Shown: positions 44,011-53,486, numbered from the stretch's first letter. The stretch: 64,000 nt of DNA from JAENVT01 sp963773085 (GCA_963773085.1 CAVYZS010000018.1:434001-498000), one strand, 5' to 3'. Notes: generated from the letters alone by a model not told the origin. Translations and numbers: made by a program.

Positions 44011-44265
44011 CTAGAGGATCGCGTGCAACCGAGCGGTCGCCCGTTCAGCTTCACGTCGAGGGACCAGTATTCGATAGTCGCTCAACACGTTGGTCACGAT
44101 GTTGAACGTCTCGTCGCCGGTCGCGTCGAAGCCCTCGCTGCGCAGCGTCGCCACGGTCATCGGGCCGGCACCGATGGGGACGAGCGCTACTTCGATCGGC
44201 TCATCTGGGTCCTGGGATCCGCTACCACGATTCAAGAGCTTGTACACGGCGTCACGAATGCTCAC
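44011..44265 (-). CDS. small protein, DUF2007-like
   Basis: 84 aa. MSIRDAVYKLLNRG at the start, then VALVPIGAGPMTVATLRSEGFDATGDE and YRILVPRREAERA, which resembles the small ferredoxin-like DUF2007 domain of signal-transducing proteins. Possibly a cytosolic regulatory or binding module. Modest support. Confidence 0.6.
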   Translation of the reverse strand: MSIRDAVYKLLNRGSGSQDPDEPIEVALVPIGAGPMTVATLRSEGFDATGDETFNIVTNVLSDYRILVPRREAERATARLHAIL

Positions 44266-44294
44266 GTCTCGCTCCGATCTTCACGCTGGGTACT

Positions 44295-44735
44295 TCACGC
44301 TACTGCTGTCGTCACCGGTCCCCACGCCGCTCGTCGGATCGAACAGCGTGGCTGTTTCCTTGCGTCAGCGAACGCCGCCTCCATCGCATTCGGCCGGTCC
44401 ACCTGCAGGAGTGCGAGCTGTGTACCGCCTGGAGCGGTGAGCAACGAGGCCGGACCCTCGGGAGTGCCGAACGCGCGCTCGTCGACCTTCCACTCCTCAT
44501 CTTCCAGAGCGGCGACGGCCGATCCGAGATCGTCGACCGCGTAGATCATCAGGATGGATCCCGGTGGTCGATGATCGGCCAGCAGAACGACCGGGCCGGA
44601 GCCGAGATCGATAGCCGCGACATCCGCACCGAAGTGCCGGAACCTCCACCGGACCTTCGCACCGGGAAGCGCCGACCACGTCGCCACATCCCGACCGGTG
44701 TCCGACGACCCGACGTAGAGATAGCGCAGTATCAC
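44295..44735 (-). CDS. VOC-superfamily (glyoxalase/dioxygenase-like) protein
   Basis: 146 aa. ILRYLYVGSSDTGRDVATWSALPGAKVRW gives the first beta-alpha-beta; GPVVLLADHRPPGSILMIYAVDD and GPASLLTAPGGTQLALLQ the second, so it is a single paired VOC module. Metal ligand positions are only partly conserved, so it may be non-catalytic or a resistance-type binding protein. It starts five bases after the PobA-like gene and is likely co-transcribed with it. Confidence 0.7.
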   Translation of the reverse strand: MILRYLYVGSSDTGRDVATWSALPGAKVRWRFRHFGADVAAIDLGSGPVVLLADHRPPGSILMIYAVDDLGSAVAALEDEEWKVDERAFGTPEGPASLLTAPGGTQLALLQVDRPNAMEAAFADARKQPRCSIRRAAWGPVTTAVA

Positions 44736-44740
44736 GGCCT

Positions 44741-45946
44741 TCAGTCCGGGTCGACACCGGCGTATGCGTAGGCGAACCAGCGCGCCAGTTGCGGGTCGTG
44801 TTGGAGGGCCGACACCCAACCCTGACGGAGCCCTGCGCCGAACGAGGTGTCGTTGCCCTGCCCGTTGGCATCGTCGGAGCCGGCCAGGATGATGCGCAAC
44901 ATCCAGCGGGAGAACGCCTGGGTTCGCCAGATCGCCGGAAGACGGGTGTCGGAGTAGCGCGACAGCCGCGCCTCGTCGCCCGGCGATCCGAACTTCTCGA
45001 TGAGACCTTGCGCCAACTCGACCGCATCCTGGATCGCCAGGTTCATGCCCTTCCCGCCAGCCGGTGTGATGACATGAGCCGCGTCGCCCGCCACGAACAG
45101 CCGCCCATCCTGCATCGGGCTGGTCATCTTCATACGGAGATCGACCAGCGTTGGCTCGATGAACGACACCCCGTCGAGCCGACCCGGAACCAGCAGTCGC
45201 GTGGCGAGTTCGTCGCGTACACGATCCTCGGGCCAGTCGGCGATGGAGTCGGTCGCCGGGACTTCGAGGTAGAAGCGGGTCAGCGATGGGAGCCGACGCA
45301 TCTGGCCGGCGAACCCCCTCGGGTGGGCCGCGTAGATGGTGTGTGTCTCCAGCGGTGCCGTCTTGCCGAGCACGGCGAGCCATCGAACCGGCAGGAACTG
45401 TTCGACGACCCGACAGCCCCGCAGCGCCTCGGCAATCACACTGCGCGCTCCATCACAACCGGCAACGACCTCGCAACGGATCGACTCCACCGTGCCGACC
45501 GAGTCGACGAGCGACAGCGTGACTCCGTCGTCGTCTTGATCGACCGCCGTGACCTGCATGCCGAAGCGGATGTGGCCCCCGACTGCGACCAGCTCGTCGC
45601 ACAGCCTGGCGACCAACTCGTGTTGCGGGTAGATGTAGTGCGGCCGTCCACCGGTCAACGAGCCGTAGTCGAACACGACGCGGTCGTTCGGAGTACGAAA
45701 CTCGCAGCAGTAGTTCGTCGCCTCGAAATTCAAGATGGTGGGGGCGATACCGACCGACGTCAGCAATTCGACGGTGCGGTAGTCGATGGAGCCCGCCTTG
45801 GCCATGCCTTCCATGTCGGAGCGGGCGCGACGTTCCAGCACGACGAACGGGATGCCCTGGCGATGCAACAGGTGGGCGGCGACGAGACCGGCCGGCCCCG
45901 CACCGACGATGGCGACGGTGGTGGAAGTCTCGCCAACCGGGGTCAC
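44741..45946 (-). CDS. pobA: FAD-dependent 4-hydroxybenzoate 3-monooxygenase (PobA-like)
   Basis: About 401 aa from GTG 45946. FAD motif VAIVGAGPAGLVAAHL, YPQHELVARL, CDGARSV (DG motif), and the GD motif VAGDAAHVITPAGGKGMNLAIQDAVELAQ. The order and spacing match PobA-type aromatic hydroxylases, which convert 4-hydroxybenzoate to protocatechuate; substrate specificity is inferred. TACCCT lies six bases before the GTG at 45946, which decides the start. The downstream partner is a VOC protein. Confidence 0.85.
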   Translation of the reverse strand: MTPVGETSTTVAIVGAGPAGLVAAHLLHRQGIPFVVLERRARSDMEGMAKAGSIDYRTVELLTSVGIAPTILNFEATNYCCEFRTPNDRVVFDYGSLTGGRPHYIYPQHELVARLCDELVAVGGHIRFGMQVTAVDQDDDGVTLSLVDSVGTVESIRCEVVAGCDGARSVIAEALRGCRVVEQFLPVRWLAVLGKTAPLETHTIYAAHPRGFAGQMRRLPSLTRFYLEVPATDSIADWPEDRVRDELATRLLVPGRLDGVSFIEPTLVDLRMKMTSPMQDGRLFVAGDAAHVITPAGGKGMNLAIQDAVELAQGLIEKFGSPGDEARLSRYSDTRLPAIWRTQAFSRWMLRIILAGSDDANGQGNDTSFGAGLRQGWVSALQHDPQLARWFAYAYAGVDPD

Positions 45947-45952
45947 GGCGCG

Positions 45953-45958
45953 AGGGTA
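45953..45958 (-). promoter_or_regulatory. -10 element TACCCT, leaderless promoter of pobA
   Basis: Six bases before GTG 45946. Confidence 0.45.
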
Positions 45959-45982
45959 CAACGCCCACGCTCAGCCCAGTTT

Positions 45983-46081
45983 CCTCGGGCGCGATTCCGG
46001 AACTCCCAGTGCTCACAGCGCGCCCGAGGAACCTGTGTGGGCGCGATTCCGGAACTCCCGGTGCTCACAGCGCGCCCGAGG
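45983..46081. repeat. two direct repeats with inverted ends, 52-bp period
   Basis: Unit 1 (45983-46029) is a perfect inverted repeat: CCTCGGGCGCG, 25-base loop, CGCGCCCGAGG. Unit 2 (46039-46081) repeats the same loop with one base change and keeps a 7-bp stem. Each loop carries the 8-bp palindrome TTCCGGAA. The tandem pair lies in the 200-bp divergent gap between pobA and the sugar isomerase. Confidence 0.7.
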
Positions 46082-46152
46082 TATCTCGCACCTCGCCGTG
46101 GTCAGGGCGGCGGGGGTAGGTTGCAGTCGGTCAGCGACGAAAGGGGCCGACG

Positions 46153-47043
46153 ATGGGTTTGCGCGTTGCGAACGGGCCGGTGTCATGGGGAGTCGACCTG
46201 CCGAACAAGCCGGGCGCGCCACCTTGGGAGGAGGTGTTCAGCGAGATCAGCGAAGCCGGTTATGACTGGTGCGAGCTGGGTCCCGCCGGCTATCTGCCCG
46301 ATGACGACGAGCGAGTGCGCGCCGAACTCGACGCCCGCGGCCTGGGGGTCGCCGGGTCGTATGTCTTCGAGCCGATCCACGAGGCGAACCGTCACGACGA
46401 CATCGCCGCAATCACCCACAAGACCAGCCGGCGGATCGCTGCCCTGGGTGGCGGTTATCTCGTCGTCATCGACATGGTCAGTCCCGAACGCGGCGCAACC
46501 GCCGGCCGCAGCGCCTACGCCCCGCGCCTCACCGGCGGCGAGTATCAGGCCTTGCTCACCGGGTTGCGCCAGGTCGCGAGCATTGCCATCGAGCACGGGC
46601 TGATACCGGTGCTGCACCCCCACGCCGGCAGCTACATCGAGTTCGAGGACGAGATCGAACGGGTGCTCGACGACACGGCCGACGACGGGCTGCAACTGTG
46701 CATCGACACCGGGCATTTGATGTACGCGGGAGTCGAGCCGGTCCGATTCCTCGCCGAACACCGCGACCGCACTCCCTACCTGCATTTCAAGGACATCAAC
46801 CCCGTGGTCCACCAGAAGGTGGTCAGCGACGGGATCGCGTTCTTCGATGCGATCCCGCTCGGTGTGTTCTGCCCGGTCGGTCAGGGCGTGATCGACTTCG
46901 GTGCTCTGGCCGGCGAGCTGGCCAAAGGCTTCGATGGGCCCGGCACGATCGAGCAGGACCGCGACTTCCGCTCGACGACCACGGCCTTGGAAGACGCCAA
47001 GGCCAGCCTCGACTACCTACGCGGTCTCGGTCTGGCCGACTGA
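46153..47043 (+). CDS. TIM-barrel sugar isomerase/inosose dehydratase-like (IolE family)
   Basis: 296 aa. VANGPVSWGVDLPN is the IolE-type opening; metal ligands are likely in HPHAGSYIEFEDEIE, CIDTGHLMYAG, and HFKDINP. It probably acts on a cyclitol or keto sugar. Ribosome site AAAGGGG lies before the ATG. It faces an Idh/MocA oxidoreductase tail to tail, so the two may work on the same sugar. Confidence 0.8.
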   Translation: MGLRVANGPVSWGVDLPNKPGAPPWEEVFSEISEAGYDWCELGPAGYLPDDDERVRAELDARGLGVAGSYVFEPIHEANRHDDIAAITHKTSRRIAALGGGYLVVIDMVSPERGATAGRSAYAPRLTGGEYQALLTGLRQVASIAIEHGLIPVLHPHAGSYIEFEDEIERVLDDTADDGLQLCIDTGHLMYAGVEPVRFLAEHRDRTPYLHFKDINPVVHQKVVSDGIAFFDAIPLGVFCPVGQGVIDFGALAGELAKGFDGPGTIEQDRDFRSTTTALEDAKASLDYLRGLGLAD

Positions 47044-47044
47044 C

Positions 47045-48184
47045 TCACAGCGGGCGACGAGTGACCGCCACCGTCGACCCGCTGGCTACGGCAGCGATCA
47101 CGGCATCGGTCACTTCGGCCACGCGTAGACCGTCGACAAACGTCGGCCCGGCGATCACCGTGCCGGCGTCCAGGTTGCGCAGCGTGTTCCTGGCCGCAAT
47201 CGTGAAGGCATCGGTATAGCCGAGGCCCTGGGCAGCGACGGTGTGGATCCCGTCGGCGCCGGGATGTGCCGGACCGACCAGGATCGTGCGGAAGCCCTGG
47301 CGGTCGACGGGATCGCCGGCATCGAAGAACTGCAACTCGTTCGATCGCTGCCAGCCGAACGAGACCGATCCGCGAGACCCGACGATCTCGAACCCGAGAT
47401 CACACTTGTGACCGGTTCCCGCCCACGACGCGAGGATTGTTCCAGTGGCGCCACTCTCGAAGTCGGCGAGAATCTCGGTCTGATCGTCGACCGATACGTC
47501 GACCAGCGCGCCGTCAGAACCGCGTCGCTGATCGACGAAGGTCTGCATGCGGGCAGCGACGGCGGCGATCGGCCCGGCCAGGTACTGCAACAAGTCGATG
47601 CAATGTGAACCGACATCACCGAGGGCGCCGGACCCGGCCCTGGCCCGATCGAACCGCCAGCTCATGGGCACGTCGGGGTTGCCGTTGTAGTCGAGCAGGA
47701 AACGGGCGCGGGCCGTGCGCACCTGGCCGATGGCCCCCTCGTCGATGAGTTTGCGGGCCATCGCTACGGCCGGCCATTGGCGGTAGACGAAGCCGACCTG
47801 GGTCACACGGTCGGTGGCGAGCGCCGCCTGGCAGAGTCGGTGGGCACCATCGCCGTCGAGGGCCAACGGCTTCTCGCACAGCACGTGCTTGCCGCGCGCC
47901 AAGGCGTCGAGGGCGATGTCGACGTGGGTGTCATTGGGCGTGCAGATGTCGATCACATCGACATCGTCCGCTGACGTGACCTCCTCCCACGTCGGTGCCG
48001 CCCGCGCCCAGCCCCAGTCGCGGGCTGCACGAACAGCCAGGGCCGGGTCGGAGTCGGTCACGACGACCGGGTCGACTGCGGGGATGTCGGACCCGAACAA
48101 CATGGCGGCGTTGCGGTAGGCGACGCTGTGGATCTTGCCCATGAAACCCGCACCGACCAGGCCGACTCGCACGGCGGTCATCAA
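47045..48184 (-). CDS. Gfo/Idh/MocA family oxidoreductase
   Basis: 379 aa. NAD-binding VGLVGAGFMGKIHSVAY, CEKPLALDGDGA with the catalytic Lys, and GDVGSHCIDLLQYLAGP in the C-terminal domain. Family members oxidise myo-inositol or other sugars; with the IolE-like neighbour a cyclitol is plausible. ATG 48184 with GGAGGA upstream. Two adjacent ATGs (48184 and 48181) leave the exact start open by one codon. Confidence 0.9.
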   Translation of the reverse strand: MMTAVRVGLVGAGFMGKIHSVAYRNAAMLFGSDIPAVDPVVVTDSDPALAVRAARDWGWARAAPTWEEVTSADDVDVIDICTPNDTHVDIALDALARGKHVLCEKPLALDGDGAHRLCQAALATDRVTQVGFVYRQWPAVAMARKLIDEGAIGQVRTARARFLLDYNGNPDVPMSWRFDRARAGSGALGDVGSHCIDLLQYLAGPIAAVAARMQTFVDQRRGSDGALVDVSVDDQTEILADFESGATGTILASWAGTGHKCDLGFEIVGSRGSVSFGWQRSNELQFFDAGDPVDRQGFRTILVGPAHPGADGIHTVAAQGLGYTDAFTIAARNTLRNLDAGTVIAGPTFVDGLRVAEVTDAVIAAVASGSTVAVTRRPL

Positions 48185-48248
48185 TGTCCTCCCTCGTCAT
48201 CGACGGCGCAGTCTAGGCACTCGCCTTCCGCGTGAGAAGATCCTGGAC

Positions 48249-48759
48249 ATGGAAGTCAACGACCTGTTGCTCGACGTCTTCGAGCGGATCACTGAACACG
48301 TCCACGAGGCGGTCGACGGTCTCGATGTCGAGGCCTTGACCACTGCTCCGGAGCCGGGGACCAATCCGATCGGATGGCTCGTCTGGCACGCCACGCGCGT
48401 TCAGGACGATCACATCGCCGAGCTCCTGGAGGTGGAGCAGGTGTGGATCTCCGGCGACTGGGCCTCGCGGTTCGGTGTCGCCGCCGACCCCGACAACACC
48501 GGCTACGCACACTCGTGGAACGACGTCTCGGCCATCCGGCCGGAGAGCGCGGCGACCCTGATCGAGTACTACGACGCGGTGGCGGCACGCACCCGCGAGT
48601 TGCTCGCAGAAGACGACCGCGAACGATCTCGACCGCGTCGTCGACACCCGCTGGGATCCTCCGGTGACGCTCGGCGTGCGCCTGATCAGCATCTTCGACG
48701 ACGACATCCAACACACCGGCCAGGCGGTCTACGCGCGAGGCCTCCTCGACCGTCGCTAA
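48249..48759 (+). CDS. DinB-family protein, frameshifted
   Basis: About 170 aa. LLLDVFERITEHVHEAVDGL and NPIGWLVWHATRVQDDHIAEL form the conserved helix with the metal His. Near 48622 the frame shifts by one base, after which RWDPPVTLGVRLISIFDDDIQHTGQAVYARGLLDRR completes the family end at TAA 48757 (second His in QHTGQ). Such proteins use mycothiol or other thiols. The end is followed by a strong hairpin. Confidence 0.75.
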
Positions 48760-48770
48760 AAAACGCCGAG

Positions 48771-48810
48771 GGAGTATTTGGCGCCCAGTCGGGGTGGCGC
48801 CAAACACTCC
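48771..48810. terminator. 14-bp inverted repeat, possible terminator
   Basis: GGAGTATTTGGCGC at 48771-48784 and GCGCCAAACACTCC at 48797-48810 (one mismatch), 12-base loop. It follows the DinB stop and an A6 run. It has no T-tract after it on the plus strand, so it may instead be a dispersed repeat. Confidence 0.45.
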
Positions 48811-48831
48811 ACTGCCTCGACGTGGGGTCGA

Positions 48832-48837
48832 TAGCGT
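48832..48837 (+). promoter_or_regulatory. -10 element TAGCGT, leaderless promoter
   Basis: Eight bases before ATG 48846 (five before an in-frame GTG). Confidence 0.4.
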
Positions 48838-48845
48838 TGGCGGTG

Positions 48846-50092
48846 ATGAGTCGCCCACACGTCGTCATCATCGGATCCGGATTCGGCGGGATCCGCGCCG
48901 CCAAGGGCCTTGCCCGGTCTCCCGTCGACGTCACCATCATCGACGCCAACAACTTCCACACGTTCCAACCGCTCCTGTACCAGGTGGCCACGGCCGGTCT
49001 CGATGCAGACGACATCGGCTTTCCGATTCGGGGGATATTCCGGCGGAACCGGTCGATCCGCTTCGTGCTCGGCGAAGTCGACGGAATCAACCTGCATCAC
49101 CACACCGTGCGGGTCGGCGACGGCCGGACGTTCGAGTACGACTACCTCGTGATCGCCGCGGGCAGTATCAGCACCTCGTTCGGCATCGACGGCGTAGACC
49201 GTCACACGTTCGCGCTGAAGACGATGCACGACGCGCTCGGCGTTGCGCGCCCATCTGCTCGAGCCGTTTCGAGCGCGCCAGCGCGCAGAGCGGCACCCAG
49301 GTCGATCTCGGGATCGTCATCGTCGGCGGTGGCCCGACCGGAGTCGAGATGGCAGGAGGACTTCGGGAACTGATCGACAAGGTGATGCGCAAGGACTTCC
49401 CCGACCTCGACGCTGCCCGCATCCCCATCACGCTCGTCGAGGCCGCAGACCGAGTTCTCGGTCCGTTTCATCGATCGCAGTCGGATCAGGCCGCTGCCGC
49501 ACTTCGACGTCGGCGGATCACGGTGGAGGTCGGTGTCGGCGTGGATCACGTCGAGGCCGACGCAGTCGTGCTGACAGATGGGCGGCGCATCCCGGCCGGC
49601 ACGATCATCTGGGCCGCCGGCGTGACCGCCAGTCCTGTCGCCGGCCTGCTCGGCGTCACGCTGGGCCGGGGTCGACGAATTCCCGTCGGCGACGATCTGT
49701 CGCTCGCGGGTCATCCCAACGTCTTTGCGATCGGCGACATCGCCCTACCTCCGGGCGAACCGCTCCCCCAGGTCGCCCAGCCGGCGATACAGGAAGGCGC
49801 CCACGTTGCCGCCCAGATCGCGGCGCGACTGGCCGGCCGAACCACTGCACCATTCCGATATCACGACAAGGGGTCGATGGCCACCATCGGTCGCAACCAA
49901 GCGGTCGTCGAGTTCCCCAACGGATTCCGCTTCCACGGTTTCATCGGCTGGTTGATGTGGCTCGGGCTCCACCTCATCGAGCTGATGGGGTTCCGCAACC
50001 GCGCCAACGTCTTCGTCAACTGGGCCTGGAACTACCTCACCTACGACCGGGGTTCACGCATCCTGCTGGACCCGCCGAGCGATGAGAGGTGA
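48846..50092 (+). CDS. ndh: type II NADH dehydrogenase (NDH-2), two frameshifts
   Basis: About 415 aa. FAD motif VVIIGSGFGGIRAAKGL, YQVATAGL, NADH motif VIVGGGPTGVEMAGGLREL, AAGVTASP, and FAIGDIALPPGEPLPQVAQPAIQEG. The C-terminal amphipathic segment FHGFIGWLMWLGLHLIELMGFRNRANVFVNWAWNYLTY anchors it to the membrane. It oxidises NADH and reduces quinone without pumping protons. Indels near 49245 and 49272 interrupt it; ALG-RAHLLEPFERASAQSG is readable by moving through the frames. Convergent with the next SDR gene. Confidence 0.88.
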
Positions 50093-50121
50093 GCCGCCGC
50101 GCACGGCTCATCGCTCATCGC
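50079..50121. repeat. 43-bp palindromic repeat, copy B
   Basis: Arms 50079-50096 and 50104-50121, loop 7. It overlaps the NDH-2 stop (50092) and fills the gap to the convergent SDR stop (50127). Single copy here. Confidence 0.8.
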
Positions 50122-50126
50122 GCTCG

Positions 50127-50904
50127 TCATTTGGGGGGCATGCGGATGCCACCGTCGACGCGGATCGTCTCGGCGTTCAGGTAGCTGTTGGTGATGCACT
50201 CGACGATCACCGAGGCCAACTCCTCCTGCGTGCCGAGACGGTGCGGGAACAGGACACCCTTCTCGAGGTTGGCCTTGAAGGCTTCGCTGGCCTCGCCGGT
50301 GCCGTAGATCGGCGTGTCGATGAGGCCCGGCGCGACCGTGTTGACACGCACGCCGATGGCCGACAGGTCGCGGGCGATCGGCAATGTCATCCCGACGACG
50401 CCGCCCTTCGACGCGGAGTACGCGGCCTGGCCGATCTGGCCGTCGAACGCGGCGACCGAGGCGATGTTGACGATCGCCCCGCGCTCGCCGTATTCCATCG
50501 GCTCCGTCGTGCTCATCGCAGTCGCCACGATGCGGATGCAATCGAAGCTGCCGATCAGGTTGATGGCGATGACCTTCTTGAACGCGTCGAGATTGGCGGC
50601 CGAGTCGTACGTGCCGTCCTTGCCGACGGTGCGTTGCGCCCAGCCGATGCCCGCGGAGTTCACCAGCACGCGCACCGGGCCCATGCTCTTGGCCATCTCG
50701 ACGGCGTTGACGATGTCGTCGGTGTTGGTGACGTCGACCTTGCAGTACGCGCCGCCGATCTCGTCGGCGAGCGCCGAGCCCTTCTCCTCCTGCAGGTCGG
50801 CGACGAGCACCTTGGCACCCTTCGACGCGAGCAGCGCGGGCTGCCGCTGCCCCGATTCCCGATGCTCCACCTGTGACGATTGCGCTTGCGCCGTTGATGT
50901 CCAT
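50127..50904 (-). CDS. SDR family dehydrogenase, HSD10-like (3-hydroxyacyl-CoA type), frameshifted
   Basis: About 259 aa. TGGASGIGAAAAR at the N-terminus, NSAGIGW, catalytic Ser in NIASVAAFDGQIGQ, and YSASKGGVVGM. The overall pattern (QIGQAAYSASKGG, GLIDTPIY, FPHRLGTQEELASVI) is close to 3-hydroxy-2-methylbutyryl-CoA or 3-hydroxyacyl-CoA dehydrogenase type 2. One indel near 50835 splits the start from the rest. It is divergent from a CoA-transferase gene, so acyl-CoA metabolism is plausible. Confidence 0.82.
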
Positions 50905-50912
50905 GGGGGGCG

Positions 50913-50918
50913 ACGATA
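50913..50918 (-). promoter_or_regulatory. -10 element TATCGT, leaderless promoter
   Basis: Eight bases before ATG 50904 on the minus strand. Confidence 0.4.
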
Positions 50919-50960
50919 ACGCCGAGCGTGCACGATCACGACCAAGCGAGAGGCGGAGAT

Positions 50961-50966
50961 TACGGT
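50961..50966 (+). promoter_or_regulatory. -10 element TACGGT, leaderless promoter
   Basis: Six bases before ATG 50973. Confidence 0.45.
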
Positions 50967-50972
50967 CACGCC

Positions 50973-52216
50973 ATGCCCGGACCGTTGGCTGGATTCACCG
51001 TCGTCGAGGCATGCCAGATGGTCGCCGGACCGATGGCCGCCACGATCTGCGCCGATCTCGGGGCCGAGGTGATCAAGGTCGAGAGCCCCCAGCACGGCGA
51101 TCGCTTGCGCTACCTCGGCGACCGAGTCGGCGGCATCTCGGCGGTCTGGGCAGGCGTCAACCGCGGCAAGCGCAGCGTGGTGCTGGACCTGCAGCGACCC
51201 GATGGCGTCGCCGCTGTTCAAGAAGATCGTCGCCAGGCCGACGTCTTCATCCAGAACTTCCGGCCGGGCGTCGTCGAGCGTCTCGGCATCGACGAGCCGT
51301 CACTGCGCGTCGTCGAATCCCGACCTGATCTACGTCTCGGTCAGCGGCTTCGGCGACAGCGGTCCGTACATCGATCAGAAGAGCTACGACTACGTCATCC
51401 AAGCGCTGTCGGGGATGGCGGCCGTGCAGGCCGACCCGGCAACGGGCGAGCCGGCGCTGGTGCGCAACATCGTGATCGACAAGGTCACCGCGATGGCCGC
51501 GGCGCAGTCGATCCTCGCCGCGCTGCTCGCCCGCAGCCGCGGTGCCGGTGGGCAGCACGTTCGACTGTCGATGCTCGACGTCGCGCTGTCGCTTTCCTGT
51601 GGCCCGACGGGATGATGCAGCACACGCTGCTCGCCGACGACGGCCGGGTCACACCCGGGCTCGCACATGGCCGACAACTATCTCGTGCGGCGCACCGCCG
51701 ACGCAGTACATCGCCTTGCTGGCGACGTCGAACTCGCAGTTCCCCGGGTTGTGCGCGGCCTTGGGCATCGACGCGAGTGGTTGGACGACGAGCGGTTCTC
51801 GACGTTGACCGCCCGCGAGGCCAACGCCGCGAAGCTGAACGCGTTGATCGCCGCCGAGGTGGAACGTCACTCCGGGGCTGAGCTGGTCGAGCGCCTGCAC
51901 TCCCACGACGTGCCGTGCGCGCTCGTCAACCCGATCGACCGAGTCCATCTCGATCCGCAGGTTCGCCACAACGACGCTGCTGGTCGAGCACGATCGACCG
52001 TGGCTCGGACGCGGTCCGCGAACCGCGTCCGCCTGCGCACTTCTCCGCGACACCGACCGCGCTCGGCCGTCACGCGCCCAAGCACGACGAGCACACCGAC
52101 GAGGTGCTCGCGCGAAGATCGGCCTCGACGCCGACGCCATCGCCGCCCTGCGTGCCGCGGCACAATCGGCGCCCGCCGCTGACAGCGAACGGACTAAGTC
52201 GGACAGACTAAGCTGA
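50973..52216 (+). CDS. CoA-transferase family III (CaiB/BaiF), multiple frameshifts
   Basis: About 413 aa when pieced together. GFTVVEACQMVAGPMAATICADLGAEVIKVES is the family N-terminus, ending in an Asp-containing block; VFIQNFRPGVVERLGID, YVSVSGFGDSGPYIDQKSYDYVIQALSG and SMLDVAL follow in other frames. The tail AKIGLDADAIAALRAAAQ ends at TGA 52214. At least five frame changes occur, more than elsewhere. It could be a pseudogene, but the amino-acid pattern is so well preserved that sequencing error is the better explanation. It would move CoA between acids. Confidence 0.75.
52209..52214 (+). promoter_or_regulatory. -10 element TAAGCT
   Basis: Five bases before ATG 52220 of the antitoxin gene; it overlaps the preceding stop. 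Confidence 0.35.
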
Positions 52217-52219
52217 CGC

Positions 52220-52463
52220 ATGTCAACAATGGTCAACGTCCACGAGGCCAAAACACATCTGTCGCGGCTCCTCGACCGGGCAGCGGCCGGCGAGGAGATC
52301 GTGGTCGCCCGCGCCGGTCACCCGGTCGCACGTCTCGTAGCCCTTGCTCCCGACCGGCCGACGGCGCGTCGCCGGTCGACTGCGCGGCAAGATCACGTTC
52401 GCCGACGATTTCGACGCGACGCCACCGTGGCTCATCGACGAGTTCGAGGGAACGACGGAGTGA
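52220..52463 (+). CDS. Phd/YefM-family antitoxin, frameshifted
   Basis: About 80 aa. VNVHEAKTHLSRLLDRAAAGEEIVVARAGHPVARLVAL is the Phd DNA-binding fold. One indel near 52365 separates it from the toxin-binding end GRLRGKITFADDFDATPPWLIDEFEGTTE. The stop overlaps the toxin start. It neutralises the adjacent VapC-like toxin and represses the operon. Confidence 0.8.
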
Positions 52464-52837
52464 ACCTCCTGCTCGATTCTCATTGCCTGCTGTGGTGGTT
52501 GGCCGACATGTCGACTTTCCGGGACGGCGGGTTCGGCGATCGCCGATTCCTGCCAACGAGGTCTACGTCAGCGCAGCGTCCGTCTGGGAACTGGAGATCA
52601 AGTCCGCACTCGGCAAGCTGACGATCGACGGCGATCTGATCGCCGAGGTCGAAGCGGCGGGTCTGTCCTGGCTGCCGATCACGGCATCGCACGGTCAGGC
52701 AGCCGCACGACCTGCCAATGCACCATCGTGATCCGTTCGACCGAATGATGATCGCCCAGGCGCAACTCGAGAGCTGCAGCGTCGTCAGTCGTGATTCGAT
52801 ATTTGCGCAATACGCAATCGCCCTCATCGAGGCCTGA
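52460..52837 (+). CDS. PIN-domain VapC-like toxin, frameshifted
   Basis: About 126 aa. LLLDSHCLLWWLAD holds the first catalytic Asp; VYVSAASVWELEIKSALGKL the Glu; MHHRDPFDRMMIAQAQ and SVVSRDSIFAQY the distal acidic residues. Indels near 52530 and 52710 break the frame. PIN toxins cleave tRNA or rRNA. GTG start overlaps the antitoxin stop (GTGA). Whether the module is active depends on whether the indels are real. Confidence 0.8.
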
Positions 52838-52970
52838 GTTCGGAAGCACGGTGAAATAGACGGGCGCCGAGCAGCAGATCGGTGGTCGCCGAACCTTGTC
52901 GCTCCCGATATGTCCAGCCTGTTGAGAGCGACAAAGTTGGCTCTAGACCCCTGACTACCGGACATCATTG

Positions 52971-53476
52971 TCACGCGTCGAACAGCGAGCCTTGGGCGAC
53001 ATCCGGCGCGGTCGGCGGGGTGGCCGCTCGGGAGGTGAACGGGCCCTTCGACGCCGCGACCGCCAAGGCGTCGACCAGGTCGTTCATCGGATCACCGCTG
53101 TGGCCCTTCACCCATCGGAAGCGTCGGCGAGCGGTCGAGGACGAACTCGATCAGCGGCTGCCAGAGATCGACGTTGGCGACCGGCTTCCTCTGGGCGTTC
53201 TTCCATCCGTTGGCCTTCCACTTCTCCCACCACTGGTGCGGAACAGTTGATCACGTAGGTCGAATCCGACACGATCGTGAGCGGACCGTCGAGCGAGCGC
53301 AGGGCTTCGAGGACGGCCATGATCTCCATCCGCTGGTTGGTCGATCGGGCCTCGCCGCCGGAGTCACGCCGAGCGCCGTCGGGGGCCGTCGCCCACGCCC
53401 ATCCGCCCGGCCCGGGATTCCCGGCGCAGGCCCCGTCGGTGTACCGACTTCGTGGTACCGCGGCGGGAGTGTTCAT
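52971..53476 (-). CDS. rnhA: ribonuclease HI, frameshifted
   Basis: About 168 aa. YTDGACAGNPGPGGWA with the first Asp, NQRMEIMAVLEAL with Glu, SDSTYVIN with Asp, then after frame changes KANGWKNAQRKPVANVDLWQPL and FRWVKGHSGDPMNDLVDALA with the final His and Asp. The C-terminus ends GSLFDA. It removes RNA from RNA-DNA hybrids. About three indels in 53110-53250. Intact catalytic residues argue for sequencing error. The 133 bp between vapC and rnhA hold no feature I can see. Confidence 0.85.
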
Positions 53477-53486
53477 CGGCGCAAAC

